Source: Bosea sp. PAMC 26642
GTDB taxonomy: Bacteria; Pseudomonadota; Alphaproteobacteria; Rhizobiales; Beijerinckiaceae
Direction of reading: 5' to 3'
DNA length: 64,000 nt
Assembly: GCF_001562255.1 (NCBI RefSeq)
Contig: NZ_CP014301.1
Coordinates: 2,914,001 to 2,978,000, forward strand
The translations under genes and the position numbers were made by a program. Positions 37,630 to 46,339 of this stretch are shown here, one piece after another. Within the stretch, counting starts at the first letter, position 1, and each line of letters opens with the position of its first letter. A model generated the notes under the pieces. The model saw only the letters and a program-made list of their open reading frames with translations, made no database searches and had not been told where the DNA came from.

Positions 37630-39015
37630 CTACGCCAAGCGCGGCCAAGGCACGTCGCCGCCGCGCAGCATCTCCCACGCCTTCGCCATCCGCAGCACAC
37701 CAAGATCGTCGAAGCGGCGCCCCGTGATCTGCAGGCCGATCGGCAGCCCTCCCTTGGTCAGCCCGGCATGGACCGAGACCGACGGCTGGTCGGACATGTT
37801 GGCAGGCAGCGTGAAGCAGATGTGCTCGAACGGCTTGTCGGGGTCGTGGATCGGCGAGGCCAGTTCGGCGGGATAGCTCGGCACCGGCGCCACCGGCGAC
37901 AGCACGAAATCGAAGGGCGCGCTCTGCTTCAGCGCCGCGTCCTTGATGGCCAGCATCTGGCTCATGCCGCGATACACGCGCTCGCCCGAAAGCGCCTCGC
38001 CGCGCCTCGCCCATTCGAAGATATAGGGCAGCACCTTGGCCTGCTTCTCCGGCGTCAGCGCGCCGATATCGGCCCAGGCGCGCTGGCTCCAGAAATCGTC
38101 GAGCCCGTCCAGCATCTCCCGGGTCAGGAAGGCCGGCGCCTCCTCGACGATGGCGCCAGCCGCCTCGAAGGCCTTCGCCGCCGCCTCGATCGCGGCCCTC
38201 GTCTCCGGCTCGACCGCGATGCCGATGCCGGGGTCGAGCTGTAGGCCGATTGTCACGCCCTTCAGATCGAGATCGAGCGAGAGCCAGTCGATCTCCTGAA
38301 ACGGCAGGCTCATGCCGTCGCGCGAATCCGGCTTTGAAATCTCCCGCATCATCAGCGCCGCATCGGCCACCGTGCGCGTCATCGGCCCGGCGACGCGGCC
38401 GTAATAGCTCGGATCGATCGGCACGCGCCCGAAGCTCGGCTTCAGGCCGACGAGCCCACACCAGCCGGCAGGCAGGCGGACCGAGCCGCCGATATCGGTC
38501 CCGATATGCAAAGGCCCGTAGCCGGCGGCGCCCGCAGCGCCCGCACCCGCCGATGACCCGCCCGGATTCTTCGACAGATCCCACGGATTGCGCGCGAGTT
38601 CGTGAAAACTGGAGAGCCCCGACGACAGCATCCCGTAATCGGGCATCGTCGTCTTGGCGAGCATGACGAAACCCGCTTCACGCAGCCGAGCCGCGACGGG
38701 CGCATCCTCGGGCATCGGCACGAGATCGCGTGCCGCCGTGCCGATCGGCATCGGCGTGCCTTTGGTTGCGATGTTTTCCTTGATCGTGCCGGGCACACCG
38801 TCGAGCGGCAGCTCCTCTCCCTTCGACCACCGCCCCTCGGATGCCCGCGCCGCGGCACGTGCAGCCACGGGGTCATAGGCGTAGAGCGCTTTGACCTTGG
38901 GCTCGCAGGCCTCGATCCGGGCGATGACCGCGTCCGTCACCTCGACGGGAGACAGCGCCTTGCTGCGATAGGCCTCGAGCATCTCGGCAGCGCTCAGGTC
39001 AGCAGGGTTGGTCAT
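37630..39015 (-). CDS. Amidase signature family protein
   Basis: A 461-residue amidohydrolase of the GatA/AtzF-like signature family. The catalytic triad is visible: Lys in PGTIKENIA, the cis-Ser in GGSSAGAGAA, and the nucleophile Ser in TDIGGSVRLPAG. It hydrolyses amides to acids; the substrate is not defined by sequence. There is no gatB or gatC beside it, so it is not the tRNA amidotransferase. The ATG at 39015 was chosen over an in-frame ATG at 39093 that lacks family similarity. It is followed upstream by the GntR gene, and a shared transcript is possible. Confidence 0.9.
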   Translation of the reverse strand: MTNPADLSAAEMLEAYRSKALSPVEVTDAVIARIEACEPKVKALYAYDPVAARAAARASEGRWSKGEELPLDGVPGTIKENIATKGTPMPIGTAARDLVPMPEDAPVAARLREAGFVMLAKTTMPDYGMLSSGLSSFHELARNPWDLSKNPGGSSAGAGAAGAAGYGPLHIGTDIGGSVRLPAGWCGLVGLKPSFGRVPIDPSYYGRVAGPMTRTVADAALMMREISKPDSRDGMSLPFQEIDWLSLDLDLKGVTIGLQLDPGIGIAVEPETRAAIEAAAKAFEAAGAIVEEAPAFLTREMLDGLDDFWSQRAWADIGALTPEKQAKVLPYIFEWARRGEALSGERVYRGMSQMLAIKDAALKQSAPFDFVLSPVAPVPSYPAELASPIHDPDKPFEHICFTLPANMSDQPSVSVHAGLTKGGLPIGLQITGRRFDDLGVLRMAKAWEMLRGGDVPWPRLA

Positions 39016-39114
39016 CGGTCGGCCTCGTCCTGAAAGCGGTGAAGCGCGATGCGCCGCGCAGCCCACAACACGCATTGTCGGCGTCTCTAGCAAGCCGCGC
39101 GCCGCGCAGGTCGC

Positions 39115-39855
39115 TCAGGCGAAATAGTCGGGATGCGTGGCGCGCAGATGCAGAAGGTCCGGCAGCAGGGTGCCCAGATGTTTGCGCATCGCGGCCTGCG
39201 CCGCCGGCCCGTCCCGCCGCCTCACCGCATCGACGATGGACAGGTGCTCGCGGATCACCATCGCCATGCGGCCAGGAACCGGCAGCGTCATCCGCCGGCA
39301 GCGGTCGATCTGGCTCTTGGCGGCCTGCGCGAGCTTCCAGATGCCGGGATAGCCGGCCGACATGGCGAGCGTTTCGTGGAAGACTTCGTCCTCGAGATGG
39401 AAACGCTCCTGATCGCCGTCGTCGAAGGCCACATGCTGGCGCGCGATCACAGCGTCCAGCCCCGCGATGATCTCGGGCGTCGCAATCCCGGCGACCAGCT
39501 CGACCGTCGCGCATTCCAGCGCCTGCCGAATGAACACGGCCTCTGGAATGGCCTCCACCGGAATGCGGGCGACGAAGGTCCCGGCCTGCGGGAACACCTC
39601 GACCAGCCCCTCCTCGCGCAGCTTGATCAGCGCCTCGCGCACCGGCGTTCGGCTCAGCCCGAATCGCGCGGTCAGATCCTTTTCGACCAGCGCGGAACCC
39701 GGCGGGATCTGCATCGCCAGGATCGCCTGCCGCAAGGCGTCCTGCACGACGGAAGCTGCCGTCGACCGGGTCGGCGCCGCCATGCCCCGGCGCTGGGGGC
39801 GTCGCTCGCTGCGAAGCGGGCCGGGCGCCTCTTGCCCGAAAATCTGATCCGCCAT
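39115..39855 (-). CDS. GntR family regulator, FCD domain (UxuR/ExuR-like role)
   Basis: A regulator of about 246 residues. The winged helix-turn-helix runs through LVEKDLTARFGLSRTPVREALIKLREEGLVEVFPQAGTFVA. The FCD effector domain carries the metal-binding Asp/His set (RFHLEDEVFHE, EHLSIVDAV, KHL). It is divergent from the uronate operon, and a tandem repeat that looks like its operator overlaps the promoter of uxaC. Repression of the uronate genes, relieved by a sugar acid, is the probable role; this is inferred from position. In-frame ATGs at 39906 and 39783 are alternative starts. Confidence 0.87.
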   Translation of the reverse strand: MADQIFGQEAPGPLRSERRPQRRGMAAPTRSTAASVVQDALRQAILAMQIPPGSALVEKDLTARFGLSRTPVREALIKLREEGLVEVFPQAGTFVARIPVEAIPEAVFIRQALECATVELVAGIATPEIIAGLDAVIARQHVAFDDGDQERFHLEDEVFHETLAMSAGYPGIWKLAQAAKSQIDRCRRMTLPVPGRMAMVIREHLSIVDAVRRRDGPAAQAAMRKHLGTLLPDLLHLRATHPDYFA

Positions 39856-39945
39856 CGCCTCGGCCCCGTCCACTCGCGATTCTCGTTCGTACGCAGCCTC
39901 GCACAAACACAGTCGCTGTCGACTAAAGCGCTACCATGCAGCCCT

Positions 39946-39973
39946 TTGACAAGCTAGTATATTAGTATATTCA
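39946..39973 (+). promoter_or_regulatory. Promoter with tandem AGTATATT operator upstream of uxaC
   Basis: TTGACA at 39946-39951 and TATTCA at 39968-39973, 16 bases apart, form a sigma-70 type promoter about 50 bases upstream of uxaC. Two direct copies of AGTATATT (39956-39963 and 39964-39971) fill the spacer and overlap the -10 box. A GntR protein bound here would block polymerase. Confidence 0.6.
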
Positions 39974-40027
39974 TCGCGCCCAGTCGCCTACGCCGCGCCG
40001 TCTTGCGGCCAAAGGATATGCCATTCC

Positions 40028-41431
40028 ATGCTGCTGCACGATGATCGCCTCTTTCCTGCCGAGCCCGTGACGCGGGGAATCGCGCGCCGGCTCTATGCCG
40101 GAATCCGCGATCTCCCGATCGTTTCGCCGCATGGCCACACCGACCCGCGCTGGTTCGCCGAGAACGAAGCTTTTCCCGATCCCGCGACGCTCTTTGTCAA
40201 GCCAGACCACTACATCTTCCGGATGCTCTATTCGCAGGGCGTGCCGCTGGAGAAGCTCGGCATCGCCCGCAAGGACGGCGGCAAGGTCGAGACCGATCCG
40301 CGCGCGATCTGGCGGCTCTTCGCCAGCCACTGGCCTCTGTTCCGTGGCACCCCGACCCGGCTCTGGTTCGAGCACGCGGCCGAGACGATTTTCGGCATCC
40401 ATGAGCGGCTGGGCCCGGCCAATGCCGACAAGATCTACGACCGCATCGCCGAGAAGCTGGAGCAGCCCGAATTCCGGCCGCGCGCACTGTTCGAGCGCTT
40501 TAACATCGAAGCGATTTCGACCACGGAAGGCGCGCTTGATCCGCTGAAATGGCACGACATGATCAAGGCGTCGGGGTGGGACGGCAAGGTCGTCACCGCC
40601 TATCGCCCCGACAGCGTGGTCGATCCCGAATTCGAGGGCTTCGCCGCCAATCTCGACCAGTTCGGCGAGCTGACCGGCGAGGACGTCACAGGCTGGACCG
40701 GCTATCTCGCCGCCCATCGCCAGCGCCGCGCCTATTTCATGGAGCGCGGCGCGACCTCCTCCGACCACGGCCACGCCACCGCCCGAACCGCGAACCTTTC
40801 GAAAGCCGAGTGCGAGCAAATCTTCGCCAAGGTCGTGCAGGGCAAGGCGACACCCGAGGATGCCGATCTCTTCCGCGGCCAGATGCTGACCGAGATGGCG
40901 AAGATGAGCCTCGACGACGGGCTCGTCCTGCAGATCCACCCCGGCTCCTCGCGCAACCACAATCCACATCTGTTCGAGACCTTCGGCCGCGACATGGGTG
41001 CCGACATCCCGAGCCAGACCAATTACGTCACCGCGCTGAAGCCCCTGCTCGATGCCGTCGGCAACGAACCCGGCCTCACCGTCATCGCGTTCACCCTCGA
41101 CGAGACCAGCTATTCGCGCGAACTCGCGCCGCTGGCCGGCCATTACCCCGCGCTGAAGCTCGGACCCGGCTGGTGGTTCCTCGATGCACCGGAGGCAATG
41201 CTGCGCTTCCGCGAACTGACCACGGAAACCGCCGGCTTCTACAACACCGTCGGCTTCAACGACGACACCCGCGCCTATCTCTCGATCCCCGCCCGCCACG
41301 ACGTCGCCCGACGCTGCGACTGCGCCTATCTCGCCAAGCTCGTCGCCGAGCACAGGCTGGGCGAGGACGAGGCCGCCGAAGTCGCCCATGACCTCGCCTA
41401 CCGACTGGCCAAGGAGGCCTATCGCCTGTGA
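40028..41431 (+). CDS. uxaC: Glucuronate isomerase
   Basis: Converts D-glucuronate to D-fructuronate and D-galacturonate to D-tagaturonate. It is 467 residues, the standard length. The opening LLHDDRLFPAEPVTRGIARRLYAGIRDLPIVSPHGHTDPRWF holds the metal-binding His pair. EHAAETIFG, TTEGALDPL, and LVLQIHPGSSRNHN are further family blocks. It is the first gene of an eight-gene run in which most genes overlap by four bases. A tandem-repeat operator lies just upstream. Confidence 0.95.
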   Translation: MLLHDDRLFPAEPVTRGIARRLYAGIRDLPIVSPHGHTDPRWFAENEAFPDPATLFVKPDHYIFRMLYSQGVPLEKLGIARKDGGKVETDPRAIWRLFASHWPLFRGTPTRLWFEHAAETIFGIHERLGPANADKIYDRIAEKLEQPEFRPRALFERFNIEAISTTEGALDPLKWHDMIKASGWDGKVVTAYRPDSVVDPEFEGFAANLDQFGELTGEDVTGWTGYLAAHRQRRAYFMERGATSSDHGHATARTANLSKAECEQIFAKVVQGKATPEDADLFRGQMLTEMAKMSLDDGLVLQIHPGSSRNHNPHLFETFGRDMGADIPSQTNYVTALKPLLDAVGNEPGLTVIAFTLDETSYSRELAPLAGHYPALKLGPGWWFLDAPEAMLRFRELTTETAGFYNTVGFNDDTRAYLSIPARHDVARRCDCAYLAKLVAEHRLGEDEAAEVAHDLAYRLAKEAYRL

Positions 41432-42273
41432 CCGGTACCAAGATCGACGAACGCCAGGCTGCCCATCCCCGCGATGTCCGGCGCTACGAGACGGAAACGT
41501 TGCGCGAGGATTTCCTGATCGAGCGCATCTTCGTGCCCGGCGAGGTCACGCTGACCTATAGCCACTACGACCGCATGATCGTCGGCGGCGCGACACCCTC
41601 TGCCAAGCCGCTGACGCTCGACCCGTTCGCACCGACCGGCACTCCCTTCTTCCTGGCGCGGCGCGAGCTCGGCGTCATCAATATCGGCGGTGCCGGCAGC
41701 GTCACGGTCGACGGAACAACATTCGAGTTGCCGAGTCTCGACGCGCTCTATGTCGGCCTAGGCGCCAAAGACGTCTCCTTCGCCAGCGCCGACGCCGCCA
41801 ACCCCGCCAAGTTCTACCTGACAAGCGCGCCCGCCCATCGCGAGGCGCCCCACCAGCTCATCCGCCAGTCAGACGCCAATACCATCCATCTCGGCTCGTC
41901 GGAGACCTCCAACAAGCGCACCATCCGGCAATACATCATGCCCAACACCACCGGCACCAATCAGCTGGTGATGGGCATGACCGCGCTGGAGCCGGGCTCG
42001 GTCTGGAACTCGATGCCTTGCCACACCCACACCCGGCGTATGGAAGCCTATCTCTACTTCAATCTCGATCCGGCCCATCGCGTCTTCCACTTCATGGGCG
42101 AGCCGACGCAGACGCGACATTTGCTGGTCGCCAACGAGCAGGCCGTGATCGCACCGAACTGGTCGATCCATTGCGGCTGCGGCACCTCGAACTACGCTTT
42201 CGTATGGGCCATGGCCGGCGACAATGTCGAGTTCACCGACATGGACCCCGCCCCCGTGGACAGCTTGAGATGA
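41428..42273 (+). CDS. kduI: 5-Dehydro-4-deoxy-D-glucuronate isomerase
   Basis: Converts 5-keto-4-deoxyuronate to 2,5-diketo-3-deoxygluconate in pectin and unsaturated uronate breakdown. It is 281 residues, a two-domain cupin with zinc-binding residues in the MPCHTHTRRMEAYLYFNL block and a Glu-containing stretch downstream. The GTG start overlaps the uxaC stop (GTGA). It is followed by kduD, again with a four-base overlap, as in classical kdu clusters. Confidence 0.95.
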   Translation: MTGTKIDERQAAHPRDVRRYETETLREDFLIERIFVPGEVTLTYSHYDRMIVGGATPSAKPLTLDPFAPTGTPFFLARRELGVINIGGAGSVTVDGTTFELPSLDALYVGLGAKDVSFASADAANPAKFYLTSAPAHREAPHQLIRQSDANTIHLGSSETSNKRTIRQYIMPNTTGTNQLVMGMTALEPGSVWNSMPCHTHTRRMEAYLYFNLDPAHRVFHFMGEPTQTRHLLVANEQAVIAPNWSIHCGCGTSNYAFVWAMAGDNVEFTDMDPAPVDSLR

Positions 42274-43031
42274 TGGCCTCGCCCTTCGACCTCACCGGCC
42301 GCAGCGCCCTGGTGACCGGCGCCAATACCGGCATCGGCCAGGGTATCGCGCTGGCGCTGGCTGAAGCGGGAGCGACCGTCGTCGCAGCCGGGCGCTCCGA
42401 CATGAGCGAGACGCTGGCGCTGATCGCGGATGCCCGCGGCGCCAGTCTCGCCCTCAAGGTCGATCTGCAGCAGCAGGGCATCGCGCCGCAGGTGATCGCG
42501 CAGGCGCAAGGCCTCGCCGGCCCGCTCGACATCCTGGTCAACAACGCCGGCATCATCCGCCGCGCCGATGCGCTCGACTTCAGCGAAAGCGACTGGGACG
42601 AGGTCATGAACGTCAACCTCAAGGCGACGTTCTTCCTGGCCCAGGCCTTCGCGAAGTCGGCGGTGGAGGCGGGCCGCGGCGCCCGCATCGTCAACATCGC
42701 CTCGCTGCTCTCCTTCCAGGGCGGCATCCGCGTCGCCTCCTACACCGCCAGCAAGAGCGGATTGGCCGGTCTTACCAAGCTGCTGGCCTGCGAATGGGCG
42801 GGCAAGGGCATCAATGTGAACGCCATCGCGCCCGGCTATATCGAGAGCAACAACACGGAAGCCCTGCGTGCCGACCCCGACCGCAACGGCGCGATCCTCG
42901 CCCGCATCCCGGCTGCGCGATGGGGCAAGCCGTCCGACATCGGCGGCGCGGCCGTTTTCCTCGCAAGCGACGCCGCAGCCTACATGCACGGCGCCATTAT
43001 CCCCGTCGACGGAGGCTGGCTCGCCCGATGA
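42270..43031 (+). CDS. kduD: 2-Dehydro-3-deoxy-D-gluconate 5-dehydrogenase (KduD)
   Basis: A 253-residue short-chain dehydrogenase that reduces 2,5-diketo-3-deoxygluconate to KDG using NAD(P)H. The cofactor motif is TGANTGIGQGIA, NNAG is intact, and the active site has Ser in NIASLLSF and YTASK. The ATG overlaps the kduI stop (ATGA); a second ATG directly follows. Adjacent kduI makes this assignment much stronger than for an isolated SDR. It ends in the VDGGWLAR tail typical of KduD. Confidence 0.92.
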   Translation: MMASPFDLTGRSALVTGANTGIGQGIALALAEAGATVVAAGRSDMSETLALIADARGASLALKVDLQQQGIAPQVIAQAQGLAGPLDILVNNAGIIRRADALDFSESDWDEVMNVNLKATFFLAQAFAKSAVEAGRGARIVNIASLLSFQGGIRVASYTASKSGLAGLTKLLACEWAGKGINVNAIAPGYIESNNTEALRADPDRNGAILARIPAARWGKPSDIGGAAVFLASDAAAYMHGAIIPVDGGWLAR

Positions 43032-43369
43032 CCGACCATCTCGATTCCTTCTTCCAGCACGATGCCGAACTCGCCTGGGAACCGACCGAACCCGGCGTCA
43101 AGCGCAAGATCATGGCCTATGGCGAGGACCTGATGGTGGTGCGCGTCGTCTTCGAGGCCGGCGCGGTCGGCAAGGCTCACCAGCACCCGCATCGCCAGGC
43201 GTCCTACGTCGAGAGCGGCAGCTTCGACGTCACGATCGACGGCAGGACCGAACGCCTGACGGCGGGCGATACCTTCTTCGTGCCGGCCGACCTCATCCAC
43301 GGCGTCGTCGCCATTAAGGCCGGCCAGTTGATCGATTCCTTCACGCCCATGCGGAAGGAATTTCTCTGA
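43028..43369 (+). CDS. kdgF: Cupin protein, probable KdgF
   Basis: A 113-residue single cupin. The metal-binding motif reads GKAHQHPHRQASYVESGSFDVTIDG, and the second motif has DLIHGVV. KdgF-type cupins linearise 4,5-unsaturated monouronates to 5-keto-4-deoxyuronate, the substrate of KduI. Size and place next to kduI/kduD fit that role. The start overlaps the kduD stop (ATGA). Assignment rests on fold, length and context; the family has generic cupins as well. Confidence 0.83.
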   Translation: MTDHLDSFFQHDAELAWEPTEPGVKRKIMAYGEDLMVVRVVFEAGAVGKAHQHPHRQASYVESGSFDVTIDGRTERLTAGDTFFVPADLIHGVVAIKAGQLIDSFTPMRKEFL

Positions 43370-43377
43370 AACCAGCC

Positions 43378-43395
43378 TGCCGGCAAGCGCCGGCA
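43378..43395. other. Intercistronic stem-loop between kdgF and the TRAP receptor gene
   Basis: TGCCGGC, loop AAGC, GCCGGCA form a perfect 7-bp stem just after the kdgF stop. There is no T run, so it is not a classical terminator. It may stabilise the transcript end so that the receptor is made in excess. Confidence 0.45.
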
Positions 43396-43461
43396 AGGCT
43401 CCCGAACGGGGCAATAACGACCGGAATAAGCCGGCGCCAACAATCGAGGGAGAGACCCATC

Positions 43462-44442
43462 ATGATGACCAGACGCACATTGGCTGCACTTGCCGGCGCA
43501 GCCTTCTTCGCATCGTTCGCCACGGCCTCGAACGCACAAACCACGCTGCGCTCGACCGATATCCACCCGACCGACTATCCGACCGTCGAGGCCGTCCGCC
43601 ACCTCAGCAAGCTTCTCGACGAGCGCACCAAGGGCCGCCTCAAGATCAACGTCTTCCACTCGGCCCAGCTCGGCAACGAGAAGGACACGATCGAGCAGAC
43701 CCGCTTCGGCGTGATCGACATCAACCGCATCAATATGGGGCCGTTCAACAACCTGATCCCGGCGACGAACGTGCCGTCGCTGCCCTTCGTCTTCCGCTCC
43801 GTCGAGCACATGCGGAAGGTGATGGACGGGCCGATCGGCGACTCGATCCTCAAGGAATTCGAGAAGCACGACCTCATCGGTCTCGCCTTCTACGATTCCG
43901 GCTCGCGCTCGTTCTATAACGGCAAGCGCCCGATCAACACACCTGCCGACATGAAGGGCATGAAGATCCGCGTCCAGCAGTCGGACATGTTCGTGGCGCT
44001 CGTCGCCGCCCTCGGCGCCAACGCCACGCCGATGGCTTTCGGCGAGGTCTATTCGGCGCTGCAGACCGGCGTCATCGACGGCGCCGAGAACAACTGGCCG
44101 TCCTATGAATCGACCAAGCACTACGAGGTCTCGAAGTTCTACTCGCTGACCGAGCATTCGCTCTCACCGGAGGTGCTGGTCATCTCCAAGCGCTCCTTCG
44201 ACAAGCTGTCCAAGGAAGACCAGGAGATCATGAAGGTCGCGGCGAAGGAGTCGGTTCTGAAGATGCGCGAGCTCTGGGACGCCCGCGAGAAGGCCTCGGA
44301 AGCCAAGGTCAAGGCCGGCGGCGCCGTGGTCAACGCGGTCGACAAGCAGGCATTCAGCGACGCGATGAAGCCCGTCTACGACAAGTTCGTCACGGATGCC
44401 GCGATGAAGGACCTCGTCGCCAAGATCCAGGCCGTCAAGTAA
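43462..44442 (+). CDS. TRAP transporter substrate-binding protein (hexuronate type)
   Basis: A 326-residue periplasmic receptor. The signal peptide ends near ASNAQT. The family motif MKGMKIRVQQSDMFVALVAALGA holds the conserved Arg, and FGEVYSALQTGVIDGAENNWPSYESTKHYEVSKFYSLTEHS is typical of hexuronate receptors. It is followed by the small and large TRAP membrane subunits and preceded by the uronate catabolic genes, which supports uptake of glucuronate, galacturonate or related acids. GGGAGAG precedes the start. Confidence 0.93.
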   Translation: MMTRRTLAALAGAAFFASFATASNAQTTLRSTDIHPTDYPTVEAVRHLSKLLDERTKGRLKINVFHSAQLGNEKDTIEQTRFGVIDINRINMGPFNNLIPATNVPSLPFVFRSVEHMRKVMDGPIGDSILKEFEKHDLIGLAFYDSGSRSFYNGKRPINTPADMKGMKIRVQQSDMFVALVAALGANATPMAFGEVYSALQTGVIDGAENNWPSYESTKHYEVSKFYSLTEHSLSPEVLVISKRSFDKLSKEDQEIMKVAAKESVLKMRELWDAREKASEAKVKAGGAVVNAVDKQAFSDAMKPVYDKFVTDAAMKDLVAKIQAVK

Positions 44443-44521
44443 CCCGCTTTTGCTGGCCGGGCACGCCCCTTGCGGTCGTTGCCCGGCTAGCTCTCCCTGT
44501 TCATCTCGTCAGGACATCTTC

Positions 44522-45055
44522 ATGATCGGTCTCGCCCGACTGCTGACGCGCATCAATGCGCGCCTGAGCCTTTTCGCGCTGCTCGCCGCCGGGATCGGGC
44601 TTATCGCCATGACGGCCATCGTCGCCTGGACCGTGTTCGGGCGCTATATCCTGAACGCCACGCCGACCTGGGGCGAGCCGGTCTCGCTGTTCCTGATGCT
44701 CTGGTTCATTCTGCTGGGCGGCGCCGTGGGCGTGCGCGAACTCGACCATATGGGGTTCGACGTCGGCCTGCACTACACGCGTGGCAAGTGGAAGGCCGCC
44801 CTCGTCATCGCCAACGAGGCGCTGGTCACGCTCTTCGCCTTCGCCATGGTCTGGTACGGCACCGAGCTCGCCGCCAAGGTCTGGAGTGACAGGCTGCCGA
44901 TGATCGGCATCTCCAAGGGCTGGGACTATGTCCCGATCATCGGCGGCGGCGCCCTGATCGCACTCTTCTCCATCGAGAAGCTGCTCCTCTTCTTCACGGG
45001 AGAGGAACTCGCTCCCATGCCGCTGAACGCCAACGGCCTTGGCGGGGAGGCCTGA
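44522..45055 (+). CDS. TRAP transporter small permease subunit (DctQ)
   Basis: About 177 residues with four predicted membrane helices, the standard DctQ layout. TPTWGEPVSLFLMLWFILLGGAVGVRELDHMGFDV is a recognisable DctQ block. It forms the membrane complex with the large subunit encoded immediately downstream. The ATG at 44522 was chosen; the frame is open upstream but without family sequence. The downstream start is 3 bases after its stop. Confidence 0.9.
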   Translation: MIGLARLLTRINARLSLFALLAAGIGLIAMTAIVAWTVFGRYILNATPTWGEPVSLFLMLWFILLGGAVGVRELDHMGFDVGLHYTRGKWKAALVIANEALVTLFAFAMVWYGTELAAKVWSDRLPMIGISKGWDYVPIIGGGALIALFSIEKLLLFFTGEELAPMPLNANGLGGEA

Positions 45056-45058
45056 TCG

Positions 45059-46339
45059 ATGGCCATCACGATCCTCTTCACATCCTTCGCCGTGCTCCTG
45101 CTGATGGGTGTGCCCGTGGCGTTCTGCCTCGGCCTCTCCTCGATGGCGACGGTGCTGTACATGGGCATTCCGCCCGTCGTCGTCTTCCAGCAGTTGTCGA
45201 CCGGCATGAATGCATTCGCCATGCTGGCGATCCCGTTCTTCATCTACTCGGGCGACCTGATGATCCGCGGCGGCATCGCCGACCGCCTGATCCAGTTCGC
45301 CTCCTCGCTCGTCGGTCATCTGCGCGGCGGCCTCGGGCAGGTCAACGTCATCACCTGCACGCTTTTCGGCGGCATCTCCGGCTCGGCCGTGGCGGATGCC
45401 TCCGCCGTCGGCGGCATCATGATCCCGCAGATGGTCAAGCGCGGCTATGCCGCCGACTATGCCGTCAATGTCACGGCCAACGCCGCGATCATCGCGCTGT
45501 TGATCCCGCCCTCGCACAACATGATCATCTACTCGCTGGCGGCCGGCGGCACGATCTCGATCGCCGATCTCTTCACCGCCGGCGTCGTGCCGGGGCTGAT
45601 GCTGTGCCTGGCACTGATGGTCGCGGCCTGGGCCGTCGCGGTCAGGCGCGGCTATCCCGCCGATCCCTTCCCCGGTTTCATGACGGTCGCGCGCCTCTTC
45701 GTCGTGGCGGTGCCCGGCCTGCTCCTCATCGGCATCATCTTCGGCGGCGTGCGCTCGGGCGTCTTCACCGCGACCGAATCCTCCTGCGTCGCGGTGATCT
45801 ACGCATTGCTGGTGACGATCTTCGTCTACCGCGAGCTCGATCTGAAAGGCTTCACCCACGCCACACTCGGCGCTGTCCGCACCACCGCGATGGTGCTGCT
45901 CGTCATCGGCGCGGCGAGTTCCTTCGGCTGGCTGATGGCCTTCCTCGAGGTCCCAAAGGCGACCATCGAGCTGATGCAGTCGATCTCCAGCAACCCGTTG
46001 ATGATCCTGCTGCTCATCAACGTCATCCTGCTGGTGCTCGGCACCTTCATGGACATGGCGCCGATGATCATCATCTGCACGCCGATCTTCCTGCCGGTGG
46101 TCAAAGCCATCGGCGTCGATCCGGTGCATTTCGGCGTGATCCTGATCCTCAACGCCGGCATCGGCCTGAACACGCCGCCGGTCGGTTCGGTCCAGTTCGT
46201 CGCCTGCGCCATCGGCAAGGTCTCGATCAGCGAGAGCATGCGCACGATCTGGCCCTTCTACGGCGCGAGCGTTGCGGTGCTGATGCTCGTGACCTACGTT
46301 CCCGCCTTCTCCCTCTGGCTGCCGGGCGTATTCCGTTGA
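45059..46339 (+). CDS. TRAP transporter large permease subunit (DctM)
   Basis: A 426-residue membrane protein with about 12 predicted helices. GISGSAVADASAVGGIMIPQMVKRGY and AIIALLIPPSHNMIIY are the classic DctM blocks, and GIGLNTPPVGSVQFVAC repeats this type of motif in the second half. It moves the ligand using the sodium or proton gradient. It follows DctQ without a gap, and uxuB begins inside its last codons. Confidence 0.94.
   Translation: MAITILFTSFAVLLLMGVPVAFCLGLSSMATVLYMGIPPVVVFQQLSTGMNAFAMLAIPFFIYSGDLMIRGGIADRLIQFASSLVGHLRGGLGQVNVITCTLFGGISGSAVADASAVGGIMIPQMVKRGYAADYAVNVTANAAIIALLIPPSHNMIIYSLAAGGTISIADLFTAGVVPGLMLCLALMVAAWAVAVRRGYPADPFPGFMTVARLFVVAVPGLLLIGIIFGGVRSGVFTATESSCVAVIYALLVTIFVYRELDLKGFTHATLGAVRTTAMVLLVIGAASSFGWLMAFLEVPKATIELMQSISSNPLMILLLINVILLVLGTFMDMAPMIIICTPIFLPVVKAIGVDPVHFGVILILNAGIGLNTPPVGSVQFVACAIGKVSISESMRTIWPFYGASVAVLMLVTYVPAFSLWLPGVFR

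Noticed and set aside
37630-39015. GatA subunit of the tRNA amidotransferase
   Set aside because: No gatB or gatC lies nearby and the sequence fits a general amidase; a GntR gene is its only close neighbour.
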